A stretch of 64,000 nucleotides of DNA from Anaerolineales bacterium (GCA_020634935.1 JACKAT010000013.1:1-64000); one strand, 5' to 3'. Positions 52,398 through 61,034 are shown, numbered from the stretch's first letter. Translations and numbers: made by a program. The notes: generated by a model from the sequence alone, not told the origin.

Positions 52398-53336
52398 CTA
52401 AAAACGGTTTGATAATGCCGCCAGCAACCCCTCAAACAGGGCCAGGCCATGCTGCTCCAACACGCTATCCGGCCAACCAAGCTCCAGCCAACCTTTAAGA
52501 ATGGCCTCAACCCCCGCAATCTCCGGGTGAAAATAGCGCTCGTCCTGTAAATCGATGGCATGCACTATCTCGGCCAGCAGCGGCAAACCCGGAGCGGTCA
52601 CGTTAAAGGCGCGTAGCATCGTTTCAAAAGTACACAAATTCCCGGTATGGCTAAACTCGGCCTCGGGCATATCAAACGCCACCTCGTTGGCCTGGGGTTG
52701 GTGACTATAGCGGATAACGGCTTCGGGGTTGATAAAGCGTCGAATAAACCAGGCGCAGGCTAGCCGGTCGACATGCGGTTGGGGGCGGGTAACCCACTGG
52801 CTAGCTTGATAAGCCTCAACCGTTACAGGGGCAATGGGGGAGGCGGGATCGGCGGCCGGGGCCAGGGTGTGGGCCAGTTGAGCCAGTTGAGCCGCCACCT
52901 GCGCCCCCTCAGGGCTATCGAAATAATCAATGTGCCGAATATCGCCGTACTGCCGCTGAAGTTTAGCCAGTTTATCTTGAATATCGGCCTGCTGGTCGTC
53001 CTCTGTTTGGGCCGCTATCTCTTGCTCCAGGGCCGCGATTTGCGTCTTGATTTCGACGTAATCTTCCCGGCGCGCCTCCCGAAAAAGGTCAATAAGCTGT
53101 TGCTCCGTTAGCCCCTCAAACTGCTGAACGTGCATCACCACCGCCTGGCCGTTTAGCTGCGTAATCTCCTGGGCCAACCACTGCAGGGCTTCCACACACG
53201 CCTCCTGAGCCGGCAAAATATAAATACTGGTCGTCGGCGATACAACACCCAACCGCCGCAGCCGCCGCCAGATCGTTACCCGGGGGCTTGAGCTTGATTT
53301 AGAAGGAAGCGAGTAAGAAAAAACCAGCCAGTTCAT
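52398..53336 (-). CDS. chrB: ChrB-type chromate resistance protein (long form)
   Basis: 312 residues from the ATG at 53336, with GAGGTAAC upstream; an in-frame start at 53387 is less likely. The N-terminal domain (MNWLVFSYSLPSKSSSSP, WRRLRRLGVV, YILPAQEACVEALQWLAQEI) and C-terminal domain (WVTRPQPHVDRLACAWFIRR, FSHTGNLCTFETML) are those of ChrB, which regulates or assists chromate efflux. A charged coiled-coil linker lies between. Divergent from an MFS carrier; the short ChrB-like gene at 55374 is a paralogue of its C-terminal half. No ChrA in the window. Confidence 0.85.
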   Translation of the reverse strand: MNWLVFSYSLPSKSSSSPRVTIWRRLRRLGVVSPTTSIYILPAQEACVEALQWLAQEITQLNGQAVVMHVQQFEGLTEQQLIDLFREARREDYVEIKTQIAALEQEIAAQTEDDQQADIQDKLAKLQRQYGDIRHIDYFDSPEGAQVAAQLAQLAHTLAPAADPASPIAPVTVEAYQASQWVTRPQPHVDRLACAWFIRRFINPEAVIRYSHQPQANEVAFDMPEAEFSHTGNLCTFETMLRAFNVTAPGLPLLAEIVHAIDLQDERYFHPEIAGVEAILKGWLELGWPDSVLEQHGLALFEGLLAALSNRF

Positions 53337-53490
53337 AAGTGTTACCTCGATAACAACCAGTGTAACACATATAACTTTCAAATGCAATACTTGTTACGCT
53401 ATTGCTATTGGAGTATAATTGGCGGCACAGGTTTTTCCTGGCAGAGGGCTTTTTATGATGTCTGTTGCTTTTCTGATAGCTCGGCATCTT

Positions 53491-53612
53491 TATGAGTGTC
53501 GCAGTTCGTAGAACAATTTGCTAAATTGTTCGTGTTTTGGGGCCAACAAGACGCACAGATTAGCAATTTGTGCTACAAGACGCTTAATTTCGCGTCAACT
53601 GTGTAACTCATA
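53491..53612. repeat. TIR-type palindromic element, copy 6
   Basis: TATGAGTGTCGCAGTT and AACTGTGTAACTCATA are the outer inverted ends. The core GTAGAACAATTTGCTAAATTG is inverted as TAGCAATTTGTGCTAC, as in copy 5. Confidence 0.75.
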
Positions 53613-53676
53613 ACCCGGACGAGCCGGAACCAAAAGCGCAATAAAAACCGCAAAGACGCAAAGGGGTAGAACAACA

Positions 53677-53810
53677 TTAAACCGTGGAAACGCAAGAACG
53701 TCGGAAGATCGGCAAAATAATCGACAGAATTGACAAGATTATCACGATTTTATCACTCATAATTTGGTAAATCGTGTTAATCCTGTCTAATTTTCTTCAC
53801 CACGGTTTAG
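53677..53810. repeat. AAACCGTGG palindrome, copy 3
   Basis: TTAAACCGTGGAAACG at the left and CACCACGGTTTAG at the right, with ACAGAATTGACAAGATTATC in between as at 24079. It lies in the loop of another palindrome. Confidence 0.8.
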
Positions 53811-53948
53811 TGCAGAGCTACCCGCAAAGGCCGCAAAGTTTTTTGATTTAATTTTTCTTGGCGAACTTTGCGCCTTAGCGGTTCGTTTTCTTGCTCAAAA
53901 TGCAAGAATTTGTTTGGTTAGATACTAATCTTATCACGGCGAGGTCAC

Positions 53949-55259
53949 ATGCGATTTAAGCAGGCGCTACAGGCCAGGCGGCTGGCCGGCATGGCTGAAT
54001 TTCTGGGTCTTAACCGCAGTATAGTGGCCTTGTTGGGTATGGTCATTCTGGTTGGCCTGGGCGAAAAGATGGCCGAACGCTTTTTACCGCTCTACCTGAT
54101 GGCGCTGGGCGGCGGGGCCTTTGCCGTGGGGCTGCTCAACGGGCTGGATAACCTGCTCAGCGCGTTGTACTCCTTTCCCGGCGGCTATGCCAGCGACCGC
54201 CTGGGCTATAAACGCGCTCTGCTGGTGTTCAACCTGCTGGCGATGTTCGGCTTTTTAATGGTCGTTATCTTTCCCTACTGGCAGGCGGTCATCATCGGCG
54301 CTTTCTTTTTCCTCTCCTGGACGGCCATCTCCCTGCCGGCCACGATGGACATGGTGGCTAAACTGCTGCCGCAGCACAAGCGCACAATGGGTGTCTCGGT
54401 TCACTCCCTGGTCCGCCGTATTCCTATGGCCCTGGGACCGTTGTTAGGCGGCTGGCTGATCGGTTGGTGGGGCGAAATTAACGGAGTGCGACTGGCCTTT
54501 GGTGTGGCTCTGTTTATGGCAGCGGTCTCGCTGGTCATCCAACAGCTACTCATTGACGATGATCGTCCCGCCCAAGCGCTGCCCACCCCAGCCCCGCGCC
54601 TTAATTGGGCGCTGCTAGCGCCCCCGTTACGCCAACTGTTACTGCCCGATATTCTGGTGCGCTTTTGCGAGCAGATCCCCTACGCCTTTGTGGTTATTTG
54701 GTGCGTCACCCTTAACGGCATTACCCCCCTCCAATTTGGCCTGCTCACCACCATCGAAATGGTCACGGCCATCCTGATTTACATTCCGGTCGCCTACCTG
54801 GCCGATAAAAGCACCAAAAAGCCGTTTGTGGTTATCACCTTCGGCTTTTTCACCCTCTTTCCGCTTTTACTCTTATGGGCCAATTCCTTTGGGGTAATGG
54901 TTGTGGCCTTTATCGTGCGTGGCCTCAAAGAATTTGGCGAACCGACCCGCAAAGCCTTAATTCTGGACCTGGCCGCCGAGGATCAAAAAGCCGGTACCTT
55001 TGGCGTTTACTATTTAGTGCGCGATCTGGTGGTTTCGGTGGCCGCCCTGGCCGGGGCCTTTTTGTGGAGCGCAGAGACCGCCCAATTTTTGGTTGACCGG
55101 CTGGGTTTTGGCTACAGCCTGCTGCCTCTATTTGAACAGTGGGCCTCGCCCGCCACCAACTTTTTGGCGGCGTTTGGCTTTGGGTTGGCCGGCACCCTCT
55201 ACTTTGCCCTGAAGGGCGAAGAGGTTAGTTATCCCGGCAGCCCAGCCGGGCCCAGGTGA
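53949..55259 (+). CDS. MFS transporter of the chromate locus
   Basis: 436 residues, 12 predicted helices, with the MFS loop signature GGYASDRLGYKRAL between helices 2 and 3 and VAYLADKSTKKPFV in the second half. GAGG precedes the ATG. Sits between chrB-type genes on both sides, so a role in oxyanion efflux is the best guess, not proven. Its last codons and TGA stop come from an AGGTGAC palindromic repeat, so the C-terminus may have been reshaped by insertion. Confidence 0.85.
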   Translation: MRFKQALQARRLAGMAEFLGLNRSIVALLGMVILVGLGEKMAERFLPLYLMALGGGAFAVGLLNGLDNLLSALYSFPGGYASDRLGYKRALLVFNLLAMFGFLMVVIFPYWQAVIIGAFFFLSWTAISLPATMDMVAKLLPQHKRTMGVSVHSLVRRIPMALGPLLGGWLIGWWGEINGVRLAFGVALFMAAVSLVIQQLLIDDDRPAQALPTPAPRLNWALLAPPLRQLLLPDILVRFCEQIPYAFVVIWCVTLNGITPLQFGLLTTIEMVTAILIYIPVAYLADKSTKKPFVVITFGFFTLFPLLLLWANSFGVMVVAFIVRGLKEFGEPTRKALILDLAAEDQKAGTFGVYYLVRDLVVSVAALAGAFLWSAETAQFLVDRLGFGYSLLPLFEQWASPATNFLAAFGFGLAGTLYFALKGEEVSYPGSPAGPR

Positions 55260-55337
55260 CAGTCACTTAACGTGGGCAAAGCCCGTCTGATTTTGCTAAA
55301 TAGGCGGCATTAATCCGAGCAAAAGTGACTGTCACCT
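55254..55337. repeat. AGGTGAC palindrome overlapping the MFS stop codon
   Basis: AGGTGACAGTCACTTAACG pairs with AAAAGTGACTGTCACCT. The MFS stop TGA (55257-55259) is inside the left arm. Related to 49536-49617 and to the cores of 27147 and 28793. Confidence 0.85.
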
Positions 55338-55373
55338 TATTGAGGAAACAACTCTATTGAAAGGAGAAAATCA

Positions 55374-55811
55374 ATGAAATGGGTTACACGCTCTCATGTT
55401 CACGTCGATCGGGTCGCCTGCCCGTGGCTCATCAGTCGCTTTATCGACTCCCAGGCGGAGTTTTTGTTTGTCCCCAAAGACAGCATCGCCCAAGTGGTGG
55501 CCGAGACCGGGGCAATTCCCTTTGATGCCCCCGGCGTAGCCCTGGGCCATCATCACGGCCGCTGCTCTTTTGAGACGATTATCGAAACGTACGGCCTGAC
55601 CGACGCGGCCCTGCTGCGGCTCGCGAAAATTGTGCACGCCGCCGATGTGGCCGAAGATATTGACGCCGACCCTGTGGCGCGCGGGCTAGAAGCCATTGCG
55701 GTAGGCTACAGCCTGCGTTTCCCGGATGACCGGGAAAACCTGCACCGCCAGTTTGACGTGTATGACGCCTTGTATGCCTGGTGTCGATTGCAAGTAGCGG
55801 CGACAAAATAG
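55374..55811 (+). CDS. Short ChrB-like protein (C-terminal domain only)
   Basis: 145 residues starting MKWVTRSHVHVDRVACPWLI, the same motif as the C-terminal half of the long ChrB at 52398, with ALGHHHGRCSFETII and IVHAADVAEDIDADP following. Often annotated as chromate resistance exported protein or ChrB C-terminal domain. AAAGGAG lies before the ATG. Together with the MFS and the divergent long ChrB it forms a locus of duplicated ChrB modules around a carrier. Confidence 0.85.
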   Translation: MKWVTRSHVHVDRVACPWLISRFIDSQAEFLFVPKDSIAQVVAETGAIPFDAPGVALGHHHGRCSFETIIETYGLTDAALLRLAKIVHAADVAEDIDADPVARGLEAIAVGYSLRFPDDRENLHRQFDVYDALYAWCRLQVAATK

Positions 55812-55837
55812 CCCGGCTTGGCCCAAAATGATACACC

Positions 55838-56011
55838 TTTAAAGAACTTCTTAAAATAGAGGAATTGCCAAAAGAAGAAGATCGACAGTATCATACCGTT
55901 GGTGGGTTTATGATGAGCCAATTTCATACTGTTCCGACCGGTGGACCATACTTTGAATGGCACGATTTACGTTTTGAAGTGGTCGATATGAGCCGGTTCC
56001 GGAACCCATAG
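55838..56011 (+). pseudogene. CorC/HlyC transporter-associated domain relic
   Basis: An open stretch without a start codon reads FKELLKIEELPKEEDRQYHT, VGGFMMSQFHTVPTGG and YFEWHDLRFEVVDMSRFRNP, ending in TAG at 56009. This is the C-terminal CorC_HlyC domain of hemolysin-like/CNNM-type membrane proteins (typical: TLGGLVMSQLG..P..G..FEW.GLRFEVVDMD). The membrane and CBS parts are absent, so only the last 58 codons survive between the ChrB-like and Crp genes. Confidence 0.8.
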
Positions 56012-56046
56012 CTTGATCCATCTCTCAGCACGGGAGGAAAGAAGGT

Positions 56047-56745
56047 ATGTCAAACGATCTAATTCCCCCCCAGATTGTCGATACCCTGGCGGTGGTCCCT
56101 TACTTTGAGGGCTTAGATGCAACCACCTTGGCTACCATCAGCGAGGCAACGATACACCGAGATTATGACGCGGGCCAGCTCGTTTTTCTGGAAGGCGAAA
56201 CCTGTGCCGGGTTGTATATTGTGCAAGAGGGATGGCTCAAAGCGGTCAAACTCGCCCCAACCGGACGGGAACAAGTACTCCGCTACTTAGGGCCTGGCGA
56301 CACCTTTAGTGAAATTAGCGTTTTGACCGTTGTCCCCAATAATCTGGCCACCGTTATTGCCCTGGAGCCAAGCTCCATCTTGATGGTCCCTCGAAAGATG
56401 ATGCTGCAATTGCTTGATGACCACACCGGTCCAGCCCGCGTCATTATTCAAAACCTGGCCGGTCGGATAATGCATTTTGTCAGTTTGATCGAGGACTTAT
56501 CTTTGCGCTCGGTTGAGGCCAGATTGGCCCGTATACTGCTGGAAAACGCCTCTGAGGGCATATTACATCGCCAGCGTTGGGCCACCCAGTCAGAAATGGC
56601 GGCGCGTTTGGGCACAGTGCCGGATGTCCTCAGCCGGGTGTTGCGGAGTTTGGCGGAAGAAGGCCTTATCCGGATAGAACGACGCGAGATCCATATTCTT
56701 GACTCCAAAAGGTTGGAAATGAAAGCAATGGACGTAAAAACATAA
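56047..56745 (+). CDS. Crp/Fnr-family transcriptional regulator
   Basis: 232 residues. The N-terminal cyclic-nucleotide-binding fold (about 18-135: VFLEGETCAGLYIVQEGWLK, YLGPGDTFSEISVLT) lacks the RxS cAMP motif and the cysteines of an Fnr-type cluster, so its ligand is unknown. The C-terminal winged helix (about 165-215: QSEMAARLGTVPDVLSRVLRSL) is clear. A strong GGAGGAAAG precedes the ATG. Likely regulates the following PRC-barrel, permease and cytochrome genes. Confidence 0.9.
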   Translation: MSNDLIPPQIVDTLAVVPYFEGLDATTLATISEATIHRDYDAGQLVFLEGETCAGLYIVQEGWLKAVKLAPTGREQVLRYLGPGDTFSEISVLTVVPNNLATVIALEPSSILMVPRKMMLQLLDDHTGPARVIIQNLAGRIMHFVSLIEDLSLRSVEARLARILLENASEGILHRQRWATQSEMAARLGTVPDVLSRVLRSLAEEGLIRIERREIHILDSKRLEMKAMDVKT

Positions 56746-56966
56746 TCCACTGTAACCTGGGGGCGTTTAGGCAGCCTGCCGGTTAGAAACCATGCCTTGT
56801 CCCGCCACGCCAGCGCACTATTTACCCAATGGGAGAACGTTGCTTCTTCTATTCGGTAAGTTCTGCGCTTTTTTTATGCCGAATCAACCTCAAAATCCGA
56901 CAAAAGTCGAATACTTTTTAACCAGAACAAGATAAACTACAGGCAACTCTTTCTGAGAAGGTAAGT

Positions 56967-57308
56967 ATGCCGAAATTATCAACCATACCTCCAGCCCAGC
57001 GGCTTTTTGAGAGCGGTTTGGTTTATCTGGGGCAAGACGACCCCTCGCCTGTAGAAATCAAACGAGGGATGACGATCCTGTGCCAAGACGGGTATAAAGC
57101 GGGTCAAGTAGCCGCCGTGGTTCTCAGTAACGGCTGCCCAACGGTAACCCACCTCCTTCTAAATTCACAGTCTCAGGCCCCAGCTTATGGGTTAGTCCCG
57201 GCGAACCTCATTAAACAAGTTGGCGAGGAAACGGTTTGGCTGCACCTTAGCCGGCAAGATTTGGAACACTTACCCAATTGGGTAGAGGAAAGTAATGAAA
57301 TCGTTTGA
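56967..57308 (+). CDS. PRC-barrel-like protein
   Basis: 113 residues. The core reads VEIKRGMTILCQDGYKAGQVAAVV, then VTHLLLNSQSQAPAYGLVPANLI and VGEETVWLHLSRQDLEHLP, a PRC-barrel-like beta fold of the type found as small stand-alone proteins. PRC barrels bind RNA, protein or metal partners; no function can be assigned. Five bases before the earliest start of the permease gene. Confidence 0.75.
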   Translation: MPKLSTIPPAQRLFESGLVYLGQDDPSPVEIKRGMTILCQDGYKAGQVAAVVLSNGCPTVTHLLLNSQSQAPAYGLVPANLIKQVGEETVWLHLSRQDLEHLPNWVEESNEIV

Positions 57309-57361
57309 ATTGAATGGGGTGCGTTGGTTGGGCAACCCGAAATCTAAACTCGAAAACTGCT

Positions 57362-59761
57362 ATGGGTGTCATTCGTTATAAAATCTGGTACGACTTGTGG
57401 GAAAATAAAGGGCGCACCTTGCGCGTCATTGCTATCATTGCTATTGGCGCTTTTGCCGTGGGGACCGTGTTGGGGGCTAAAGAGTTCATTCTTCAGGATG
57501 TATCGAGCACCTGGCAAGCTTCTGCCCCGGCCACCATTGGGCTGGAGGTCAAACCCGCTGTTGATGACACGATGCTCGAAACTCTGGAGAAGCTCAAAGA
57601 GATCGAGGCGATAACAGGCTGGTCGCAAGATAAAACGGTGCGTTGGCGGCGCAGCCCCACTGAGCCTTGGCAGTCGGCCACCCTGGTAGCCCTCGATGAT
57701 TATGACGATCAAGCCATCCGGCAGGTCAAGCTGGACCACGGCGATTGGCCCCGGCGCAAGTTGATGGGGGTGCAGCGAGACCGCCAACTCGGTGAAGGCG
57801 ATCAGGTTTTTCTATATGTGAGTGACAAAGTCTATCCGGTGGAACTCAACGGCGTCCTCTACAATGCCGCTTACCCTTCAGCCTTTTCTTCGCCCGACCC
57901 ACTGTTCTTTACCACCCGGGAGCGATTTGCCGAACTCACCGGCGAGTCCGGCTCCAGCCTGGTGTTGGCCACCATCCCCGATTACAGCGAGGCCAGAGTT
58001 CAGGCTGCGGCTGATGTGGTTCAGCACGAGTTGGAGAAACAAGACATCGAGATTGAGCCGGCCATTGCCGCCCCTGGTGGGTTTACCAGCCGCACCGGCA
58101 AACCCGATCAATTCACCGGTCAGGATGCGATCAACAGCGTTTTTGTAATCCTGACCATTATGGCCGCCTCGACCCTGATTCTGGGTCTGTTTCTGGTTTA
58201 CAACACCATCAACGCCATTATTACGCAGCAAGTCAACCAGATTGGGGTGATGAAAGCCGTTGGAGCCGGCTTTGGCCAAATTCTGGGGGTTTACTTCAGC
58301 CTGGTTTTGGTCTATGCGGCTTTGGCCCTGCTGGTGGCTGTGCCGCTGGGGGCGCTGGGCGCGTACGGGCTTCGCACGCTGATGGTGATGAGGATTGGCA
58401 TGGAACTTGGCCCCTTTGCCATTTCAAGCCGAGCAGTTATGGTTCAAACGGCCGTGGCCCTGCTATCGCCGTTGTTAGTGGCGACAGTGCCTATTTACGC
58501 CGGCGCAAGCGTAACCGTGCGAGAGGCCATCAGCACCTACGGCCTGGGGGGAGTCTCCGGGTTACTGGATCGGCTACTGGTCAAGCTGGATTTCATCCCG
58601 CGTATAGTTTCGCTGACCCTCAGCAACACCTTTCGCAATAAAAAACGGCTCCTTCTAACTCAAATCACCCTGGTCGGCGCGGGCATTATTTTTATGATGG
58701 TAATGAACACCCGCACCACCCTGCAAAATACCTTTGGCAACGTCCTGCTCTCAATTTATAAGGTCAACATCCTGCTTGATCTGAAAGACGAGGCTCGGAT
58801 CAAAACTCTCGAATCGCTGGCGCTGGGCCACCCCGAAGTAAAAACGGTGGAAGTGTGGGGTACAGCTAGCGGGACCGCCCGTCGCCAGGGGCAGCCCCAG
58901 TCGAACGATGATAACCCGATTAATTTGCGCGGCATCCCTACCCCCTCGGTTACCTACCTGCCCCAAATGCGGGCCGGACGCTGGCTGCAAGCCGGCGACG
59001 AATACGCGGTGGTTCTTAGCCAGGCGCTAGCCGAGCAGATGGGGATCGGCGTGGGTAATTGGATCACCATCGATATTCCCACTACCCGCCAGTCGGATTG
59101 GCAAGTGGTCGGCCTGCTGTTTGAGCCGGTTGACCAGAATGTGGCCCTGGCCCCGCGCGATACATTGCTCAAAGAAACTCGCCAGGTTGGGCGAGGCAAA
59201 TTAATCCGGGGGCAAACCATTCACGGCGACCCGGACAGCGAGGCCGCCACCGCCAAAGCCCTGCGGACCATCTACGAAAGGCAAGGCTATGAGGTGTTGC
59301 CCAGCACCAAGGATACTTCTTATCGCTTGGCCACCAGCCAGACAGACCGGATGGCCTTGCTGTTTATCATCCTGACCGGCATGGCCGTGATGACGGCCGT
59401 CGTCGGCGCAGTGGCCTTAAGTGGCACTCTGTCGATCAATGTTATGGAGCGCACCCGGGAAATTGGGGTGATGCGGGCCATTGGCGCTTCAGCGGCGATG
59501 GTAGCCGGCCAATTTGTGGGCGAGGGGTTGATTTTAGGCTGGTTGAGCTGGCTACTGGCCATCCCGTTGAGCCTCCCGGCAGGGCTGCTCATTGTTCGCA
59601 CCTTGTCTGCCGTACTTAAGATCGAACTCGTGTACCAAATATCCTGGGTTGGAATTTGGTACTGGTTGAGCATCATCACCGTTTTGGCCGTTATCGCCAG
59701 TTGGTTTCCGGCCCGAAGGGCAGCCCAAACCAGTGTGCGCGAGAGTTTGGCGTATATCTAA
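57362..59761 (+). CDS. FtsX/MacB-type ABC transporter permease
   Basis: 799 residues from the ATG at 57362 (family-like start MGVIRYKIWYDLWENKGRTL); an ATG at 57314 is also in frame. Two FtsX-type halves, each with a large extracytoplasmic MacB-PCD-like domain between helix 1 (about 20-40) and the following three helices. The repeats end with NQIGVMKAVGAGFGQI and REIGVMRAIGASAAMV. No ATP-binding subunit gene lies next to it in the window, so either the ATPase is encoded elsewhere or the protein works without one. Substrate could be a lipid or peptide. Confidence 0.87.
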   Translation: MGVIRYKIWYDLWENKGRTLRVIAIIAIGAFAVGTVLGAKEFILQDVSSTWQASAPATIGLEVKPAVDDTMLETLEKLKEIEAITGWSQDKTVRWRRSPTEPWQSATLVALDDYDDQAIRQVKLDHGDWPRRKLMGVQRDRQLGEGDQVFLYVSDKVYPVELNGVLYNAAYPSAFSSPDPLFFTTRERFAELTGESGSSLVLATIPDYSEARVQAAADVVQHELEKQDIEIEPAIAAPGGFTSRTGKPDQFTGQDAINSVFVILTIMAASTLILGLFLVYNTINAIITQQVNQIGVMKAVGAGFGQILGVYFSLVLVYAALALLVAVPLGALGAYGLRTLMVMRIGMELGPFAISSRAVMVQTAVALLSPLLVATVPIYAGASVTVREAISTYGLGGVSGLLDRLLVKLDFIPRIVSLTLSNTFRNKKRLLLTQITLVGAGIIFMMVMNTRTTLQNTFGNVLLSIYKVNILLDLKDEARIKTLESLALGHPEVKTVEVWGTASGTARRQGQPQSNDDNPINLRGIPTPSVTYLPQMRAGRWLQAGDEYAVVLSQALAEQMGIGVGNWITIDIPTTRQSDWQVVGLLFEPVDQNVALAPRDTLLKETRQVGRGKLIRGQTIHGDPDSEAATAKALRTIYERQGYEVLPSTKDTSYRLATSQTDRMALLFIILTGMAVMTAVVGAVALSGTLSINVMERTREIGVMRAIGASAAMVAGQFVGEGLILGWLSWLLAIPLSLPAGLLIVRTLSAVLKIELVYQISWVGIWYWLSIITVLAVIASWFPARRAAQTSVRESLAYI

Positions 59762-59793
59762 TATTTCTATTTTCTAAACAGGAGACCGTGTAA

Positions 59794-60333
59794 ATGAAAG
59801 GGACAAAGTTGAATTATGGAAGAGTTGCACAAGCATTTCACTGGATTAGCGCATTGCTCATTTTCACCATGTTGCCCCTGGGTCTGGTGATGACCAGAAT
59901 AGGCGATGGGGCCGTGAAAACTACGCTCTATCGTACCCATATTATCATTGGCCTAATTGTGCTGGTCTTAACCGTACTCCGCATTATCTGGGTATTCATC
60001 GACCAAAGACCGGACATTCTGGCCGAGATACCGCCCTGGCGACAGTTTGTTTTCAAAGCGGTTCATATTTTGTTGTATCTCTTACTGCTTGTGTTGGCTG
60101 TTAGCGGCGTGAGAATGTTGTTTGCCGTCGGGCCTGAACTCTCGCTCGCTACCCTGTCGCCCGCGGCAATTTCGTCCGTTGTGCCCCAGCCTAACCTGCA
60201 TGGCATCGTATCCAAGATATATATAGCCCTTTTGTTGGCGCACATTGGCGGGGCTATTTGGTACCAAGTTGCAAAATCAGATACGTTTTCTCGAATGGAG
60301 GTTACCTGGCTAAAAATCGGTCAACGTATATAA
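59794..60333 (+). CDS. Cytochrome b561-type membrane protein
   Basis: 179 residues, four membrane helices. The N-terminal RVAQAFHWISALLIF, the RTHIIIGLIVLVLTVLRIIW helix and the later AVHILLYLLLLV and LLLAHIGGAIWYQ supply the usual histidine pairs for two b-haems. Length fits CybB-like cytochromes. AGGAGACC precedes the ATG. It probably moves electrons from quinol; its partner is not in the window. Confidence 0.87.
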   Translation: MKGTKLNYGRVAQAFHWISALLIFTMLPLGLVMTRIGDGAVKTTLYRTHIIIGLIVLVLTVLRIIWVFIDQRPDILAEIPPWRQFVFKAVHILLYLLLLVLAVSGVRMLFAVGPELSLATLSPAAISSVVPQPNLHGIVSKIYIALLLAHIGGAIWYQVAKSDTFSRMEVTWLKIGQRI

Positions 60334-60480
60334 CCTAAGTGGCCACCTTGCGAAAAAAAGACCTTTAGGGTTTCCGAAAGGGCCTTATCCCGACCTAAAT
60401 TTGGATATTTAACGCCAATTCTGGTCAAAATCAGGGTCGAAACCCTAAAGGTCTGGAAGGGTGGCAGCTTGAGTTATATA
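60329..60480. repeat. AACTCAAGTTGCCACC palindrome, inverted copy
   Basis: Starts ATAACCTAAGTGGCCACCTTG and ends GGTGGCAGCTTGAGTTATA. The inner arms CCTTTAGGGTTTC and GAAACCCTAAAGG are inverted. Nearly the reverse complement of 7886-8036, here free-standing. Begins at the stop codon of the cytochrome gene. Confidence 0.85.
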
Positions 60481-60579
60481 GTTAACCCAGCTATCGCCCG
60501 ACGCCATCAATTCACCGCCCAACGCAATTTATTATCAGCCCAGAAGCTTTCGATACCAGCCCAGGGAATTTCGGCGCCG

Positions 60580-60890
60580 GCCCGACGCAATTGATTCACT
60601 GCCCGATAAAATCCGGCGCCAGCCCGACGCAATTCATTCTCTGCCCGATAAAGTCCGGCGCCGGCCCGACGCAATTGATTCACTGCCCGATAAAATCCGG
60701 CGCCTGCTCGATACAATTTATTCACTGCCCGATAAAATCCGGTGCCAGCCCGACGCAATTCATTCACTGCTCGATAAAATCCGGCGCCAGCCCGACGTAA
60801 TTTATTCACGGCTCGATAAAATCCGGTGCCAGCCCGACGTAATTTATTCACGGCTCGATGGAATTCGATACCGGCCCGATAGAATTTATT
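60580..60890. repeat. Tandem array of 42-bp units
   Basis: About seven units of CCGACGCAATTGATTCACTG followed by CCCGATAAAATCCGGCGCCA and GC. 42 is divisible by three, so both strands stay open; the minus strand repeats a 14-residue peptide (NKLRRAGTGFYRAV). No start-proximal Shine-Dalgarno or flanking unique sequence supports a protein, and substitutions do not show codon-position bias by eye. A few more diverged units flank the core. Confidence 0.8.
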
Positions 60891-60970
60891 ATCAGCCCGA
60901 GAGGATCAATTTACCAGCCCCACCCTTTACCCCCTTACTCCCTACTCCTTACTCCCTACTCCTGGTTTAA

Positions 60971-61000
60971 AACAAAAAAACCGCCTCAAGCGAGGCGGTA
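60971..61000 (-). terminator. Rho-independent terminator of the DUF4469 gene
   Basis: The hairpin CCGCCTCAAGCGAGGCGG (60981-60998) is followed on the minus strand by a run of seven T (A-run 60974-60980). It ends 35 bases past the stop codon at 61035. Classic terminator form. Confidence 0.9.
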
Positions 61001-61034
61001 AAAGAAAAGTAAGGTTGCAGCTTGGCGGTTTCGT

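Larger units (their letters stand above)
53337..53948. other. Divergent gap filled with nested palindromes
   Basis: Contains TIR-type element copy 6 (53491-53612). Next is a CGCAAAG-rich pair of arms (about 53640-53669 and 53815-53890) whose loop is occupied by the AAACCGTGG palindrome at 53677-53810. Promoters for chrB and the MFS gene must lie here but I cannot single them out. Confidence 0.65.
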
